Positions 46,955 to 56,396 of a stretch of 64,000 nucleotides of DNA are shown piece after piece. The stretch comes from Ochrobactrum teleogrylli (GTDB lineage: Bacteria; Pseudomonadota; Alphaproteobacteria; Rhizobiales; Rhizobiaceae). The notes under the pieces are model-generated. The model was given only the letters and a program-made list of their open reading frames with translations, did not search any database and had not been told where the DNA came from. Each line of letters opens with the position of its first letter. Within the stretch, counting starts at the first letter, position 1. The DNA lies in assembly GCF_006376685.1 (NCBI RefSeq), contig NZ_VEWL01000009.1, positions 124,001 to 188,000 on the forward strand. The letters are read 5' to 3'. The translations under genes were made by a program, and so were the position numbers.

Positions 46955-47746
46955 TCAGTCGAGCGTGACCTGTCCCGATACAGCCTTGCCGTTCTGCACG
47001 ACGGTATAGTCGACTGTTGCATAGCGCGCATTGCCCTTGATCGTAACGGTGAAGTTGCGGTTGCCGGATGCAACCGGATCAGACAGGCGAAGCTTGTCGC
47101 TGGCGACGAAAAGCTCGGCAGGTGCTTTGGGATCAGGCACGGCCACGGTGAAGACGGCCGTGTCTTCATCGCGCTTCACAGCGCTGACGCCGAAAGTGGG
47201 GGAGGCCGTCGCCGGAAGCCGCCCGAAGGCCGTCTCCACAATGGTACGCGCGGCAATGGCCTGCGGCTCGGCGGATTCGGCATTTGCACTCACGGGGAAG
47301 TCGAATTCGGCTTGCACGGGGATGCAGATATGTTCGCAAACACCCAGAAAGGCATGGCCTTTGAGGCGTGTGTCATCGGGTTGCAGCTTGAAGATGATGG
47401 GGAGCGAAACCGGCTTCTTGTAGCCGATGCCGTCGTCATCTCCACCGAACCGCACTGGCGCGGGATAGTCGATCTGTGCGTTGGCGTTGCCATCAAGATT
47501 GATCTGTGGCGGCACACCGGCACTGCCCGGATTGCGCCAATAGGTTTTCCACCCCGGCTGCAACTCGATCTGCAACGCGCCGCGAATCTCGCGCTTTGGG
47601 CCCGCTTCAGCTGAAACCGCACCATCTTCGATGATGACGCGGACGCGCCCGCCGGGGGTTTCGGTCCAGGCGGAGGTTGAAGCGTGGGCGGGCAGGGCCG
47701 AGGTGGCCAGCAGGCCAAACGCAAGAATATTCAGACGTGTTTTCAT
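46955..47746 (-). CDS. Secreted DsbD-N/ScsB-like domain protein
   Basis: A 263-residue exported protein: signal peptide (LNILAFGLLATSALPAHAST, cleavage near 23) and a DsbD alpha/ScsB-type immunoglobulin-like domain (LQIELQPGWKTYWRNPGSAG ... GHAFLGVCEHICIPVQAEFD), with the Cys pair in VCEHICIP that could be redox-active. The membrane electron-transfer domain of DsbD is absent, so it would need a separate membrane partner. It is leftward and lies 170 bases from the peroxiredoxin start, in the same direction, which hints at a thiol-oxidation role. Confidence 0.82.
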   Translation of the reverse strand: MKTRLNILAFGLLATSALPAHASTSAWTETPGGRVRVIIEDGAVSAEAGPKREIRGALQIELQPGWKTYWRNPGSAGVPPQINLDGNANAQIDYPAPVRFGGDDDGIGYKKPVSLPIIFKLQPDDTRLKGHAFLGVCEHICIPVQAEFDFPVSANAESAEPQAIAARTIVETAFGRLPATASPTFGVSAVKRDEDTAVFTVAVPDPKAPAELFVASDKLRLSDPVASGNRNFTVTIKGNARYATVDYTVVQNGKAVSGQVTLD

Positions 47747-47878
47747 TGTTCAAAAATGAAATGAAATCATGGTTGCTTCAAGTCCAACATTGTTGGGAGC
47801 AATTATATTTTTGCGTCCGTCGAAGACAATTCTGCGACGCCCATTGTTATTTTCTGCAGGCTTGCTACCTTCATCACT

Positions 47879-48481
47879 ATGACCACGATGCGGAAGCCAA
47901 ACCACGAGCAGGGGTTCTTAAACGGGCAGTTCCTGCTGGCCATGCCCGGCATGAGCGACGAGCGTTTCGCCCGGTCGGTGGTCTATATCTGCGCCCATTC
48001 GGACGAGGGCGCGATGGGCTTCATCATCAATCAACTGCAGCCGATCGGCTTCCCGGATATATTGCGCCAGATCGGCGTGATCGAAGAGGATGAGCTGATC
48101 ATTTTGCCCGAGCGCACGCAGCATATGATGGTGCGCAATGGCGGGCCGGTAGATACCTCGCGCGGTTTTGTGCTGCATTCCGACGATTACATGGTCGATT
48201 CCACCATGCCAGTCTCCGAAGATGTCTGCCTGACCGCAACGGTTGATATTCTGCGCGCCATTTATGGCGGCAAGGGCCCGTCACAGGTTTTGATGGCGCT
48301 GGGCTATTCCGGCTGGGCGCCGGGGCAGCTGGAAGCAGAACTTGCCGACAATGGCTGGCTCTGTTGCGATGCGCCGCTCGACATGCTTTTCGACAGCGAC
48401 ATCGAAGGCAAATATTCCCGCCTCATGATGCATATGGGCATCGACATGTCGCGACTAGTTTCCGACGCGGGGCATGCGTGA
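47879..48481 (+). CDS. YqgE/AlgH family protein
   Basis: A 200-residue protein of the YqgE family: [20 protein letters not shown] at the start, then [17 protein letters not shown] and [20 protein letters not shown]. The fold is known; the function is not (AlgH was once proposed as an alginate regulator). The ATG at 47879 has no strong Shine-Dalgarno; ATG 47888 is an alternative. The AT-rich stretch downstream marks the edge of the islet. Confidence 0.9.
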   Translation: MTTMRKPNHEQGFLNGQFLLAMPGMSDERFARSVVYICAHSDEGAMGFIINQLQPIGFPDILRQIGVIEEDELIILPERTQHMMVRNGGPVDTSRGFVLHSDDYMVDSTMPVSEDVCLTATVDILRAIYGGKGPSQVLMALGYSGWAPGQLEAELADNGWLCCDAPLDMLFDSDIEGKYSRLMMHMGIDMSRLVSDAGHA

Positions 48482-48626
48482 GGCTTTATCCACATTGTCG
48501 TGCGATTTTAGCAGGTATAAGTGGGTATGTCAGCTCGTCGTAGCCGTGTAACTTTACTCAGGATTCGCCCAAAATCACGGTGCCTCAATTCCTGTATTAT
48601 CTAGATATTCAAATATCTTTATGGCC

Positions 48627-48648
48627 ACTGACAGTACCGTCAGTTTTC
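48627..48648 (+). terminator. Weak terminator-like hairpin after yqgE
   Basis: The 6-base stem ACTGAC (48627-48632)/GTCAGT (48639-48644) with loop AGTACC is followed by a short TTTTC. It may end yqgE transcription and insulate the AT-rich orphan. Confidence 0.4.
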
Positions 48649-48706
48649 TCATCGTCCAATAATAATATAATTAAATTGTAAATATGATAAATAACAGGAG
48701 ATTATC

Positions 48707-49666
48707 ATGGCTAATTTTCAATGGGATCCCGCCGGGGATAATGTTTTCGACGATTCTTATGGGGGCAGCGTAGAATTATATCCAGGTGAAAATTTTAGTT
48801 TAGACCTACTTCCGACCGGCTCATTACTTGTTGATTCTTCTGGAGAATTACACTTACAAGATGTCACATATAGTAGTGCTGGAATAAATGTACTTAAATG
48901 GAGGACAAAGTCAACAATAAGAATTGTACGAGGAACATTGCAAATAGGTGTTTTGTCAGATGGCGAGCATCATAATAATATTTTGCATTTTGATAGTGAG
49001 TTGATTGAAGATAATTGGTTTATAGAAAATAATGGTTTAGTGAGGATTTTTGTAGATCATTTTGTAGCTGATGGAAAAAATAGATTTTTAATTGGGAAAG
49101 GAAAAAGCACTTTTATAGTTCGTCCGGAGATAAGTGCAAAATTTGATGGATTATTATTTCAGTTAATAGAGAAATCATTTTTATTAGTTGATTTTCGTAA
49201 TGGTTTTTCTGAAGAAAGCGATTCTTTATTTGAAGGGAACGTAAATATTTCTGTTATAAACGATGCTAAATACGAAATACATGCAAATAATATTATTTTT
49301 AAAGGTAATAATAGTGAGTTTACCAGATTTTACATAGGGCCTTCTCCTCGCAATACAGAAATATATACTGACAATAATGTATGTGATGCGGCTGTTGTGA
49401 TTAATGCAATTAATGTATTCCCGATTAATTTTGCCGATGACGTCCCTCCTGCGGTGAAATTTATCTTTAGAACAAAAGATAATGAGGGGAACCCAATTCG
49501 TAATACTGGAAAGTTAGTAATGACCGGGATTGGAATGGGTATGGCGGCCTTTTTCAAGAAAGGCGGATATGTATATCTTGATGATGAGAAAATTAGCGAC
49601 GTTGGAACGGACAGCAGATTCAATTATATCTTGTTGCAGGGAACACTGACGCTGAAATTGAAGTAA
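48707..49666 (+). CDS. Orphan AT-rich gene of unknown function (319 aa)
   Basis: I do not recognise this protein. It is 319 residues with no signal peptide or membrane segment. The sequence is dominated by short beta-strand-like runs with turns (SLLVDSSGELHLQDVTYSSA, STIRIVRGTLQIGVLSDGEH, YEIHANNIIFKGNNSEFTRF), suggesting a beta-helix or beta-sandwich. It ends in a Gly/Met/Lys-rich segment GKLVMTGIGMGMAAFFKKGG and a final strand. CAGGAG lies seven bases before the ATG and TATAAT is at 48666-48671. Composition is strikingly unlike the neighbours: bases 49021-49080 contain 16 G or C of 60, while 48301-48360 in yqgE contain 40 of 60. Acquisition by transfer is likely; no transposase or repeat was seen at its edges. 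Confidence 0.8.
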   Translation: MANFQWDPAGDNVFDDSYGGSVELYPGENFSLDLLPTGSLLVDSSGELHLQDVTYSSAGINVLKWRTKSTIRIVRGTLQIGVLSDGEHHNNILHFDSELIEDNWFIENNGLVRIFVDHFVADGKNRFLIGKGKSTFIVRPEISAKFDGLLFQLIEKSFLLVDFRNGFSEESDSLFEGNVNISVINDAKYEIHANNIIFKGNNSEFTRFYIGPSPRNTEIYTDNNVCDAAVVINAINVFPINFADDVPPAVKFIFRTKDNEGNPIRNTGKLVMTGIGMGMAAFFKKGGYVYLDDEKISDVGTDSRFNYILLQGTLTLKLK

Positions 49667-49789
49667 ACTATCAATATTGTCAGGCGTTACAAGGCATATG
49701 ACTGGAAATTAACCGTTAAATAGTCTTCGTAAATCACGGTTACTGGTTGAAAACGCGCGCCTTTTCAAATCAAGAATGCTGGCGGGGTT

Positions 49790-52687
49790 TTACGCCGCCG
49801 CTGCTTCCAGCTGTTCCTTGATCATACGGGTGGCGTCTTCGCGGCTGGTCGGCTGGCCGAACATGAAGCTCTGCACATATTCGCAGCCCATCTGGCGCAG
49901 CTGGAGCGCGTCGCTTTCGCTCTCCACACCTTCCGTCACAACCGCCAGCCCCAGATCATGCGCCATGCTGACGATGGAACGCAGCAGGGTGGTCTTCTGC
50001 GGCTGGTCGCCCTTCACGAAGGAGCGGTCGATCTTGATGATGTCGAACGGGAAGCGCGTCAGATAGGCGAGCGACGAATAGCCGGTGCCGAAATCATCCA
50101 GCGACAGGCCGATCCCCATCGTCTTGAGCCGCGCCAGCACATGGGCCGACTGCTCGGGATTTTCCATGAGGACGGATTCGGTCAGCTCCAGCTTCAGGCT
50201 GCCCGGATTGAGGTGGATGCGCGACAGTACGGACCGGACATCGTTGATGAGGTCTTGCCGGATGAGTTGCGTGGATGACAGGTTGACCGAGACGAACAGG
50301 TCGAGTTTCGGGAATTGTTCCTGCCAGGCGAAGAGGTCTTCGGCGGCGCGCTGCATGGCGAAAAGGCCAAGCTGCACGATCAGGCCGGAGTTTTCGGCAA
50401 TCGGAATGAATTCCGACGGCGAGATTGCGCCACGGCGCGGATGTTCCCAGCGCATTAGCGCTTCGAAACCGGCGATGGTGCCTTCCTCCAGTTTGACGAT
50501 CGGCTGATAGGCCATGCTGATTTCGTCGCGTTCGAGCGCGCGGCGCAGATCGGATTCCAGCTGCAGCTTGTCGCTGCCGATGGCGCGGAACGCCGGGCGG
50601 AACGGCTCGATCCGGTCGCCGCCAAAGCGCTTGGCCTGATACATGGCCAGTTCCGCGTCCTTCACGAAATCTTCTGCCGTGGTGGCGGTTTTCGTCCATG
50701 TGATGAGGCCGACGGAGGCGGTCAGGACGATCTCGCGCTTGGCGTAGGCAATGGGCGCGCGGGTGGCCTGACGCAGCGCTTCCGCAAAGGCCGCGATACG
50801 GCCGGGGTCGCTCTCTGATGCAAGCAGCAGCCCGAACTGGTCGGAAGACAGGCGCGACAGCGTGTCCTGCGGCTTCATCAATCGCGCCAGACGGCGCGAA
50901 ATGGTCAAAAGGATTGTATCGCCCGCCGACATGCCCAGACTGTCATTGACCTGTTTGAAGCGGTCGATATCGATCATGAACACGGTCGGATGCAGATTGC
51001 TTTCGCCGCGCGCCATGTTCATCACATTGCTGAGCCGGTCGAGGAAAAGCTCACGGTTGGGCAAGCCGGTCAGATTGTCGTGCACCGCATCGTGCAGCAG
51101 GCGTTCCTCGGCCTTCTTCTGCTCGGTAACGTTGACGAGCGTGCCGACGCAACGCACGACTTCGCCGTCCGAGCCGATCACCGGGCGGGCGCGCAGCGCA
51201 TACCAGTGGTAATGGCCGTCATTGGCGCGCATACGGAAAATCTGGCCGATGCGTCCGCGGCGGTTTTCCAGAATGGCGTCCAGCGTCGAACGAAAACGGT
51301 CACGGTCGTCGGAATGCATGACGGGCAGCCAGTTGCGCACCGGTCCCTGCAAGCTGCTTGCCGAATTGCCGAGCTGGTTGGCGATATCGGGCGTCGTAAC
51401 CACGCGGTCGCGCGGCACATCCCAGTCCCAGACGATATCGCCCGCGCCGATGACGGCAAGCGCCTGGCGTTCCATGTCGGACAGGAGCCCTTGCTGCAGC
51501 GCACCGCCCGCAAAGGCGTGCTGCATGACGGTAAAGCCGATCAGAAGCACGATCAGCACGAGGCCGCCGCCCAGCGCTGGCTGGACAATATCGTTGTCGA
51601 GACGGCCCGTGACCGCCATCCATGCGCCGAGCAGCCATATCAAGGTGAGAAGCCAGGCGGGTATCAGCATGACCGCCCTGTCATAGCCCTTCACCGCGAG
51701 ATAGCCGATAATCGCCACGCCGGAAACGACGGTCAGTGCGAGCGAGATGCGGGCGATGCCCGAGGCAATCGGCGGATCGAAAACCGCAACGCCTGCAAGC
51801 GCCAGCAGGCCCAGAACCCAAGTCACCGCGCCATAGCTGAAATGGTCGTGCCAGCGGTTGAGATTGAGATAGGCGAACAGGAATATCACCAGCGAGGCGG
51901 CAAGCGCCACCTCTGTGCCCGCGCGCCATATCTGCTCATTGCCGGGTGTGATTTCCATCAGCTTGTTCCAGAAGCCGAAATCGACGCAGATATAGGCGAG
52001 AACCGCCCATGCAAGCGCCGCCGTGGCTGGAAACAGCGAGGTGCCCTTGACGACGAAGAGAATGGTCAGGAACAGCGCCAGCAGGCCTGAAATGCCAAGC
52101 AGAATACCGCGATAGAGCGTATAGGAATTGACCGTGTCCTTATAGGCTTCCGGTTCCCACAGATAAAGCTGCGGCAGATTATGCGAGGAAAGCTCGGCGA
52201 CGAAGGTGACCACGCTGCCCGGATTGAGCGTGATGCGGAACACATCCGCATCGGCGCTTGGCTGGCGGTCGAGCGCGAAGCCTTCGCTGGGGGTGATCGA
52301 CGCAATACGCGGCGAGCCGAGATCCGGCCAGATAATGCCTGAACCGACAAGACGGAAATGCGGCGCGACGATCAGGCGGTCGATCTGCTGGTCGGTCGGA
52401 TTGGCGATGGAGAAAGCGGCCCAGTCGCCGGAGGCATTGCTGTTCTGATCGGCCTGCACTTCGATGCGGCGCACAATGCCATCGGGGCCGGGCGCGGTAG
52501 AAACCTGAACGCTCTCGCCCTTGTTGCGCAGGAGTTCGACGGCGCGCGACAGATCGAGAGCGGTGTCGTCCTTGGAAATCTTGATCGGTTCGATGGCAGA
52601 TGCATGAACGGTCGAAAAGGCCAGAAAGACGATCAGCGCGAGAAACCGCGCGGCGTTCTGGAATAGCTTTTCAGAAAAACCGCTCAC
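49790..52687 (-). CDS. 7TMR-DISM/PAS/GGDEF/EAL protein, probable cyclic-di-GMP phosphodiesterase
   Basis: A 965-residue sensor. A signal-like N-terminus (FLALIVFLAFSTVHASAIEP) and a periplasmic sensor (about 30-170) are followed by about seven membrane helices (180-390), a PAS domain (DWDVPRDRVVTTPDIANQLG), GGDEF and EAL domains. The GGDEF signature is degenerate, reading RLSSDQF instead of RGGDEF, so cyclase activity is unlikely. The EAL domain has its key residues: EALMRW, NLSSTQL, LELTESV, LDDFGTGYSSLAYL, IKIDRSF and EGVESE. It should hydrolyse cyclic-di-GMP. The GTG start overlaps the GNAT gene stop by four bases, so the acetyltransferase is translated just before it. Confidence 0.9.
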   Translation of the reverse strand: MSGFSEKLFQNAARFLALIVFLAFSTVHASAIEPIKISKDDTALDLSRAVELLRNKGESVQVSTAPGPDGIVRRIEVQADQNSNASGDWAAFSIANPTDQQIDRLIVAPHFRLVGSGIIWPDLGSPRIASITPSEGFALDRQPSADADVFRITLNPGSVVTFVAELSSHNLPQLYLWEPEAYKDTVNSYTLYRGILLGISGLLALFLTILFVVKGTSLFPATAALAWAVLAYICVDFGFWNKLMEITPGNEQIWRAGTEVALAASLVIFLFAYLNLNRWHDHFSYGAVTWVLGLLALAGVAVFDPPIASGIARISLALTVVSGVAIIGYLAVKGYDRAVMLIPAWLLTLIWLLGAWMAVTGRLDNDIVQPALGGGLVLIVLLIGFTVMQHAFAGGALQQGLLSDMERQALAVIGAGDIVWDWDVPRDRVVTTPDIANQLGNSASSLQGPVRNWLPVMHSDDRDRFRSTLDAILENRRGRIGQIFRMRANDGHYHWYALRARPVIGSDGEVVRCVGTLVNVTEQKKAEERLLHDAVHDNLTGLPNRELFLDRLSNVMNMARGESNLHPTVFMIDIDRFKQVNDSLGMSAGDTILLTISRRLARLMKPQDTLSRLSSDQFGLLLASESDPGRIAAFAEALRQATRAPIAYAKREIVLTASVGLITWTKTATTAEDFVKDAELAMYQAKRFGGDRIEPFRPAFRAIGSDKLQLESDLRRALERDEISMAYQPIVKLEEGTIAGFEALMRWEHPRRGAISPSEFIPIAENSGLIVQLGLFAMQRAAEDLFAWQEQFPKLDLFVSVNLSSTQLIRQDLINDVRSVLSRIHLNPGSLKLELTESVLMENPEQSAHVLARLKTMGIGLSLDDFGTGYSSLAYLTRFPFDIIKIDRSFVKGDQPQKTTLLRSIVSMAHDLGLAVVTEGVESESDALQLRQMGCEYVQSFMFGQPTSREDATRMIKEQLEAAAA

Positions 52688-53304
52688 GAGCGTTCAACCT
52701 TGCCATTGATCATGCGGCCATCCAACATACGTTTGTCGCTTTCTATGAGGGCGAACAGCAGGTGGTCCTGCCAGAAGCCATTTATCTTGAGATAGGAGCG
52801 CAACAGTCCTTCTCTCTGAAATCCGGCTTTTTCGAGAAGCCGGACCGAACGTACATTATGGGGAATACAGGCAGCTTCAATCCGGTGCAACCGCAGTTGG
52901 TCGAATGCAAAGGGGATAACCAGAGAGAGCGCCTCGGTCATATAGCCTTTACCCGCGAAAGGAGCGCCGCTCCAATAGCCGATCATGCCGTTCTGTCCTA
53001 CGCCGCGCCGGATATTACCGAGTGTGATACCGCCGAGAATGCGATTATCGCTGTTGCGGAAAATGAAGAAAGGATAGCCGGTTCCGGCAGAAATTTCTTC
53101 CTGAAAACGCCGCATGCGATAGCGGAAGGCGCTTTTCGTCAGGTCATCGTCGGGCCAAGTCGGCTCCCACGGGGTTAGAAACGCCCGGCTTTGCTCACGC
53201 AGATTTGCCCAGCTCGCGAAATCACCCATCATGGGCTCGCGCAGATAAATGCGCTGTCCACGCAGGATCGTCGGGTTGTTGCGCCGAAACGACAGGCCGA
53301 TCAT
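52684..53304 (-). CDS. GNAT-family N-acetyltransferase (RimJ-like)
   Basis: A 206-residue acetyltransferase: LRGQRIYLREPMMGDFASWA at the start (RimJ/RimL type), the acetyl-CoA loop MIGYWSGAPFAGKGYMTEAL (about residues 125-145) and VRLLEKAGFQREGLLRSYLK near the C-terminus. Substrate unknown; relatives modify N-termini of ribosomal proteins or small amines. It overlaps the next gene (49790-52687) by four bases. Its 5' leader holds the G-rich inverted repeat described separately. Confidence 0.88.
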   Translation of the reverse strand: MIGLSFRRNNPTILRGQRIYLREPMMGDFASWANLREQSRAFLTPWEPTWPDDDLTKSAFRYRMRRFQEEISAGTGYPFFIFRNSDNRILGGITLGNIRRGVGQNGMIGYWSGAPFAGKGYMTEALSLVIPFAFDQLRLHRIEAACIPHNVRSVRLLEKAGFQREGLLRSYLKINGFWQDHLLFALIESDKRMLDGRMINGKVERS

Positions 53305-53307
53305 CGG

Positions 53308-53397
53308 AGTTAGGGGAGTAGGGGAATAGGTGAGTAGGGGAATAGGAAAAACGAAATCTTCACGGCCACATACTCCCCTATTCCCTTATTCCCCTAC
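53308..53397. repeat. G-rich imperfect inverted repeat in the leader of the acetyltransferase gene
   Basis: Arms 53318-53344 (repeats of GTAGGGGAATA) and 53371-53397 (TACTCCCCTATTCCCTTATT and CCCCTAC) can pair at about 22 of 27 positions with a 26-base loop. The left arm is a tandem of AGGGGA(A/G)TA units with several runs of four G. It fills most of the 97-base gap between the M16 peptidase stop (53402) and the acetyltransferase start (53304). Confidence 0.75.
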
Positions 53398-53401
53398 GGC
53401 C

Positions 53402-54694
53402 TTAAACAGCTATCTTTCTCGTATGCGCATTGGTCGACAGCGCATCGGTGAGGTCGCCGAAGCTCATCAGGCGGCCAACGGGGCCGACACCCGCGATGGT
53501 CGGCTTGCTGTCGAGGAACAGGCGACCTGCAAGGTCCGTCAGGCGTTCGGGCGTGATCAGGGAAAGGCGTTCCATCAATTCGTTATTGTCGACCGGGCGG
53601 CCATAGAGCAGGAACTGGCGGGCCAGCTGGCCTGCGCGGCTGGCTGCACTTTCCTGCGACATCAGAAGGCTGGCGCGATACTGCGCCCGGGCGCGATTGA
53701 CTTCCTCGATACTGATCGAATCCGCCGCCTTGTGCAGCTCGTCAATGATGACCGGAACAAGTTCCACCAGTTCATCGCGACCCGTGGCGGCATGGATGCC
53801 GAACAGGCCGGTATCCGAAAAGCCCCAATGGAAGGCATAGACCGAATAGCACAGGCCGCGCTTTTCGCGCACTTCCTGGAACAGGCGGGAAGACATGCCG
53901 CCGCCCAGCACCATGGACAGAAGCTGCGAGGCATAGAAGTCGCGCACATGATAGGCGCGGCCTTCAAAGCCGATCAGCACCTGCGCATCCATCAATTCGC
54001 GGTTTTCGCGGAAGTCGCCGCCAACATAGGTGGCGAGCTCAAGCGTCGGGGCCGTGTTATGGGCACGGAAACCGCCGAGACGCTTTTCGACTTCCTTGAC
54101 GAACGCATCGTGGTCCACGCCACCGGCAGCCGTTACGACCATGCGGTCGGCGCTGTATTGCTCGTCCATATATTGGCGCAGATCGGCGGAAGAGAAGGAC
54201 ATCACCGTATCCGGCTCGCCAAGAATGGCGCGGCCGATGGGCTGGTGACGATAGGCTGTTTCGGTGAAACGGTCGAAGACGATATCGTCCGGCGTGTCGT
54301 GCGCCGCGCCGATCTCCTGCATGATCACCTGCTTTTCGCGCTCCAGTTCGGCTTCGTCGAACTTCGATGCGGTCAGGATGTCGGAGAGGATATCAATGGC
54401 GAGAGGCATGTCATCGCGCATCACGCGCGCGTAATAGGATGTAGTCTCGACGCTGGTTGCGGCGTTGATCTCGCCGCCCACATCTTCGATATCCGAGGCG
54501 ATTTGCCAGGCAGAGCGGTTTTCCGTGCCCTTGAAGGCCATATGTTCGAGGAGATGGGCTATTCCGTGCCGGTTGGCGGCTTCGTTTCTCGCGCCGGCTT
54601 TAACCCAGATTCCAAGCGCCACGCTTTCCACATGCGGCATGGTATCGGTGGCTATCGTCAACCCGTTGGGAAGACGCGTTACTTCAACACCCAT
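53402..54694 (-). CDS. M16 family zinc metallopeptidase (mitochondrial processing peptidase-like)
   Basis: A 430-residue insulinase-type peptidase. The inverted zinc motif HLLEHMAFKGTENRSAWQIA (His-x2-Glu-His, about residue 45) is intact, with the distal Glu region further on (EVGGEINAATSVETTSYYAR). This single-gene alphaproteobacterial form is the relative from which mitochondrial processing peptidase is thought to descend. Substrate in bacteria is unknown. It lies 87 bases after thrC on the same strand, a widely seen order. Confidence 0.92.
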   Translation of the reverse strand: MGVEVTRLPNGLTIATDTMPHVESVALGIWVKAGARNEAANRHGIAHLLEHMAFKGTENRSAWQIASDIEDVGGEINAATSVETTSYYARVMRDDMPLAIDILSDILTASKFDEAELEREKQVIMQEIGAAHDTPDDIVFDRFTETAYRHQPIGRAILGEPDTVMSFSSADLRQYMDEQYSADRMVVTAAGGVDHDAFVKEVEKRLGGFRAHNTAPTLELATYVGGDFRENRELMDAQVLIGFEGRAYHVRDFYASQLLSMVLGGGMSSRLFQEVREKRGLCYSVYAFHWGFSDTGLFGIHAATGRDELVELVPVIIDELHKAADSISIEEVNRARAQYRASLLMSQESAASRAGQLARQFLLYGRPVDNNELMERLSLITPERLTDLAGRLFLDSKPTIAGVGPVGRLMSFGDLTDALSTNAHTRKIAV

Positions 54695-54781
54695 AAGCGA
54701 ACTGCTCCCTGCATTCCCCGCTCTGACTTTTCATGGGCCCGATCCGGTTCGGGGTCGGGCTCAAATTTCCTTTCCGGAGCC

Positions 54782-56179
54782 TCAGGCGTGGGCTCTGGAA
54801 TGGCGGCTTACATATTCTTCTACGATTTTCAGGTCGTTGTGAAGAACTGTGAAGCTTTCTTTTCGTTGCATCAAGTCCGACAGCCATGCCGGGAGCTGCG
54901 GTTCGACACCGCATGCAGCCTTTACGGCATCGGGGAATTTGGCCGGATGCGCGGTGGCGAGCGCCACCATCGGAGTAGTGCCGGACACATTTTCGCGAGC
55001 CACTTTTACGCCAATGGCCGAATGCGGATCGAGAAGATAACCGTCATCAGCCAGCACCGACTTGATCGTTTCCGCCGTTTCCGCAACCGTCGAGCGGCCT
55101 GCGGAGAATTCGGCGCGGATCGCCGAAAGCGGCTTTTCGGAAATGGTGAAGCCGCCCGATTGCTTCATGCTCTGCATGAGACCGCGCACGGCAGCATCAT
55201 CGCGGCCATGGGCCTCGAACAGCAGGCGTTCGAAATTGGACGAAATCTGGATATCCATCGACGGCGAGGTGGTCTGGGCCACACCGCGCATTTCATAAGC
55301 GCCGGTGTTGAGCGTGCGCGACAGAATGTCGTTGTCGTTGGTTGCGACGATCAGGCGTTCGATGGGCAGACCCATGCGCTTGGCCACATAGCCTGCGAAA
55401 ATATCGCCGAAATTGCCGGTTGGAACAGTGAAGGACACCGGACGGTCCGGCGCGCCGAGGCTCAAGGCGCTCGTGAAATAATAGACCACCTGCGGCATGA
55501 TACGCGCCCAGTTGATCGAATTCACGCCCGAAAGCGACAGCGCATCGCGGAAGGCGAGGTCGTTGAACATGCCTTTCACGAGGTTCTGGCAGTCGTCGAA
55601 ATTGCCTTCGATGGACAGCGCATGAACATTGGCGAAGCCCGACGAAGTCATCTGGCGCTGCTGCACCGGCGAGACGCGGCCATTCGGGAACAGGATGAAA
55701 ATATCGGTGTTGTCGCGACCGCCAAAGGCTTCGATTGCCGCGCCGCCGGTATCGCCAGAGGTCGCGCCGACGATGGTGGCGCGTTCGCCACGGCTTGCCA
55801 GCACATAATCCATCATGCGCGCCAGCAACTGCATGGCGACGTCCTTGAAGGCGAGCGTCGGGCCGTGGAAGAGTTCGAGCACGAATTCATTCGCGCCGGT
55901 CTGGACCAGCGGACACACGGCATCATGGCGGAAGGTGCCATAGGCTTCGCGCACCATGCGTTCGAAATCGGCCTGCGGAATTTCGCCACCGGTGAAGGGC
56001 GTCAGCACGGCCAGCGCAATATCGACATAGGATTTTCCGCGCAGGCTGCGGATTTGTTCTGGAGAAAACTGCGGATATTCCTGCGGCAGATAGAGGCCGC
56101 CATCGCGGGCAAGTCCGGCGAGCAATGCATCGCTAAAACCCAGGACCGGGGCTTCGCCGCGTGTGCTTACATATTTCAT
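54782..56179 (-). CDS. thrC: Threonine synthase
   Basis: A 465-residue PLP enzyme that converts O-phosphohomoserine to threonine, using the product of thrB encoded at 44801. The PLP lysine is in HGPTLAFKDVAMQLLARMMD (about residue 112); the phosphate-binding GATSGDTGGAAIEAF and the start KYVSTRGEAPVLGFSDALLAG match the family. GAAGG lies upstream of the ATG. It is followed on the same strand by the M16 peptidase gene. Confidence 0.96.
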   Translation of the reverse strand: MKYVSTRGEAPVLGFSDALLAGLARDGGLYLPQEYPQFSPEQIRSLRGKSYVDIALAVLTPFTGGEIPQADFERMVREAYGTFRHDAVCPLVQTGANEFVLELFHGPTLAFKDVAMQLLARMMDYVLASRGERATIVGATSGDTGGAAIEAFGGRDNTDIFILFPNGRVSPVQQRQMTSSGFANVHALSIEGNFDDCQNLVKGMFNDLAFRDALSLSGVNSINWARIMPQVVYYFTSALSLGAPDRPVSFTVPTGNFGDIFAGYVAKRMGLPIERLIVATNDNDILSRTLNTGAYEMRGVAQTTSPSMDIQISSNFERLLFEAHGRDDAAVRGLMQSMKQSGGFTISEKPLSAIRAEFSAGRSTVAETAETIKSVLADDGYLLDPHSAIGVKVARENVSGTTPMVALATAHPAKFPDAVKAACGVEPQLPAWLSDLMQRKESFTVLHNDLKIVEEYVSRHSRAHA

Positions 56180-56396
56180 TTCGTCAGGCCTTCATTCCAG
56201 ATATCTGCCCAGATCGGCTGCGCATGTCTCATTCGACGCGCATCTTATTGGGATGCGTTTCAAAGCTGTGCAAATGCAATAGGGCGTCCATAAAAAAGCC
56301 GCAAGAAATTAAAACATCCCGGAGGGGGTGGGGTTGCTCTTCGCGGCAAAAAACGGGAAAACGTCATCGCGCACTGTTTTGTGCGCAGTGGTATAA

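Noticed and set aside
50800-50960. Active diguanylate cyclase in the 965-residue protein
   Set aside because: The signature reads SSDQF rather than GG(D/E)EF, so catalytic activity is not expected.
53330-56293. A 987-residue open frame on the plus strand opposite the M16 peptidase and thrC genes
   Set aside because: It runs through two well-recognised leftward genes and reads as a low-information antisense frame, which GC-rich codon bias often leaves open.
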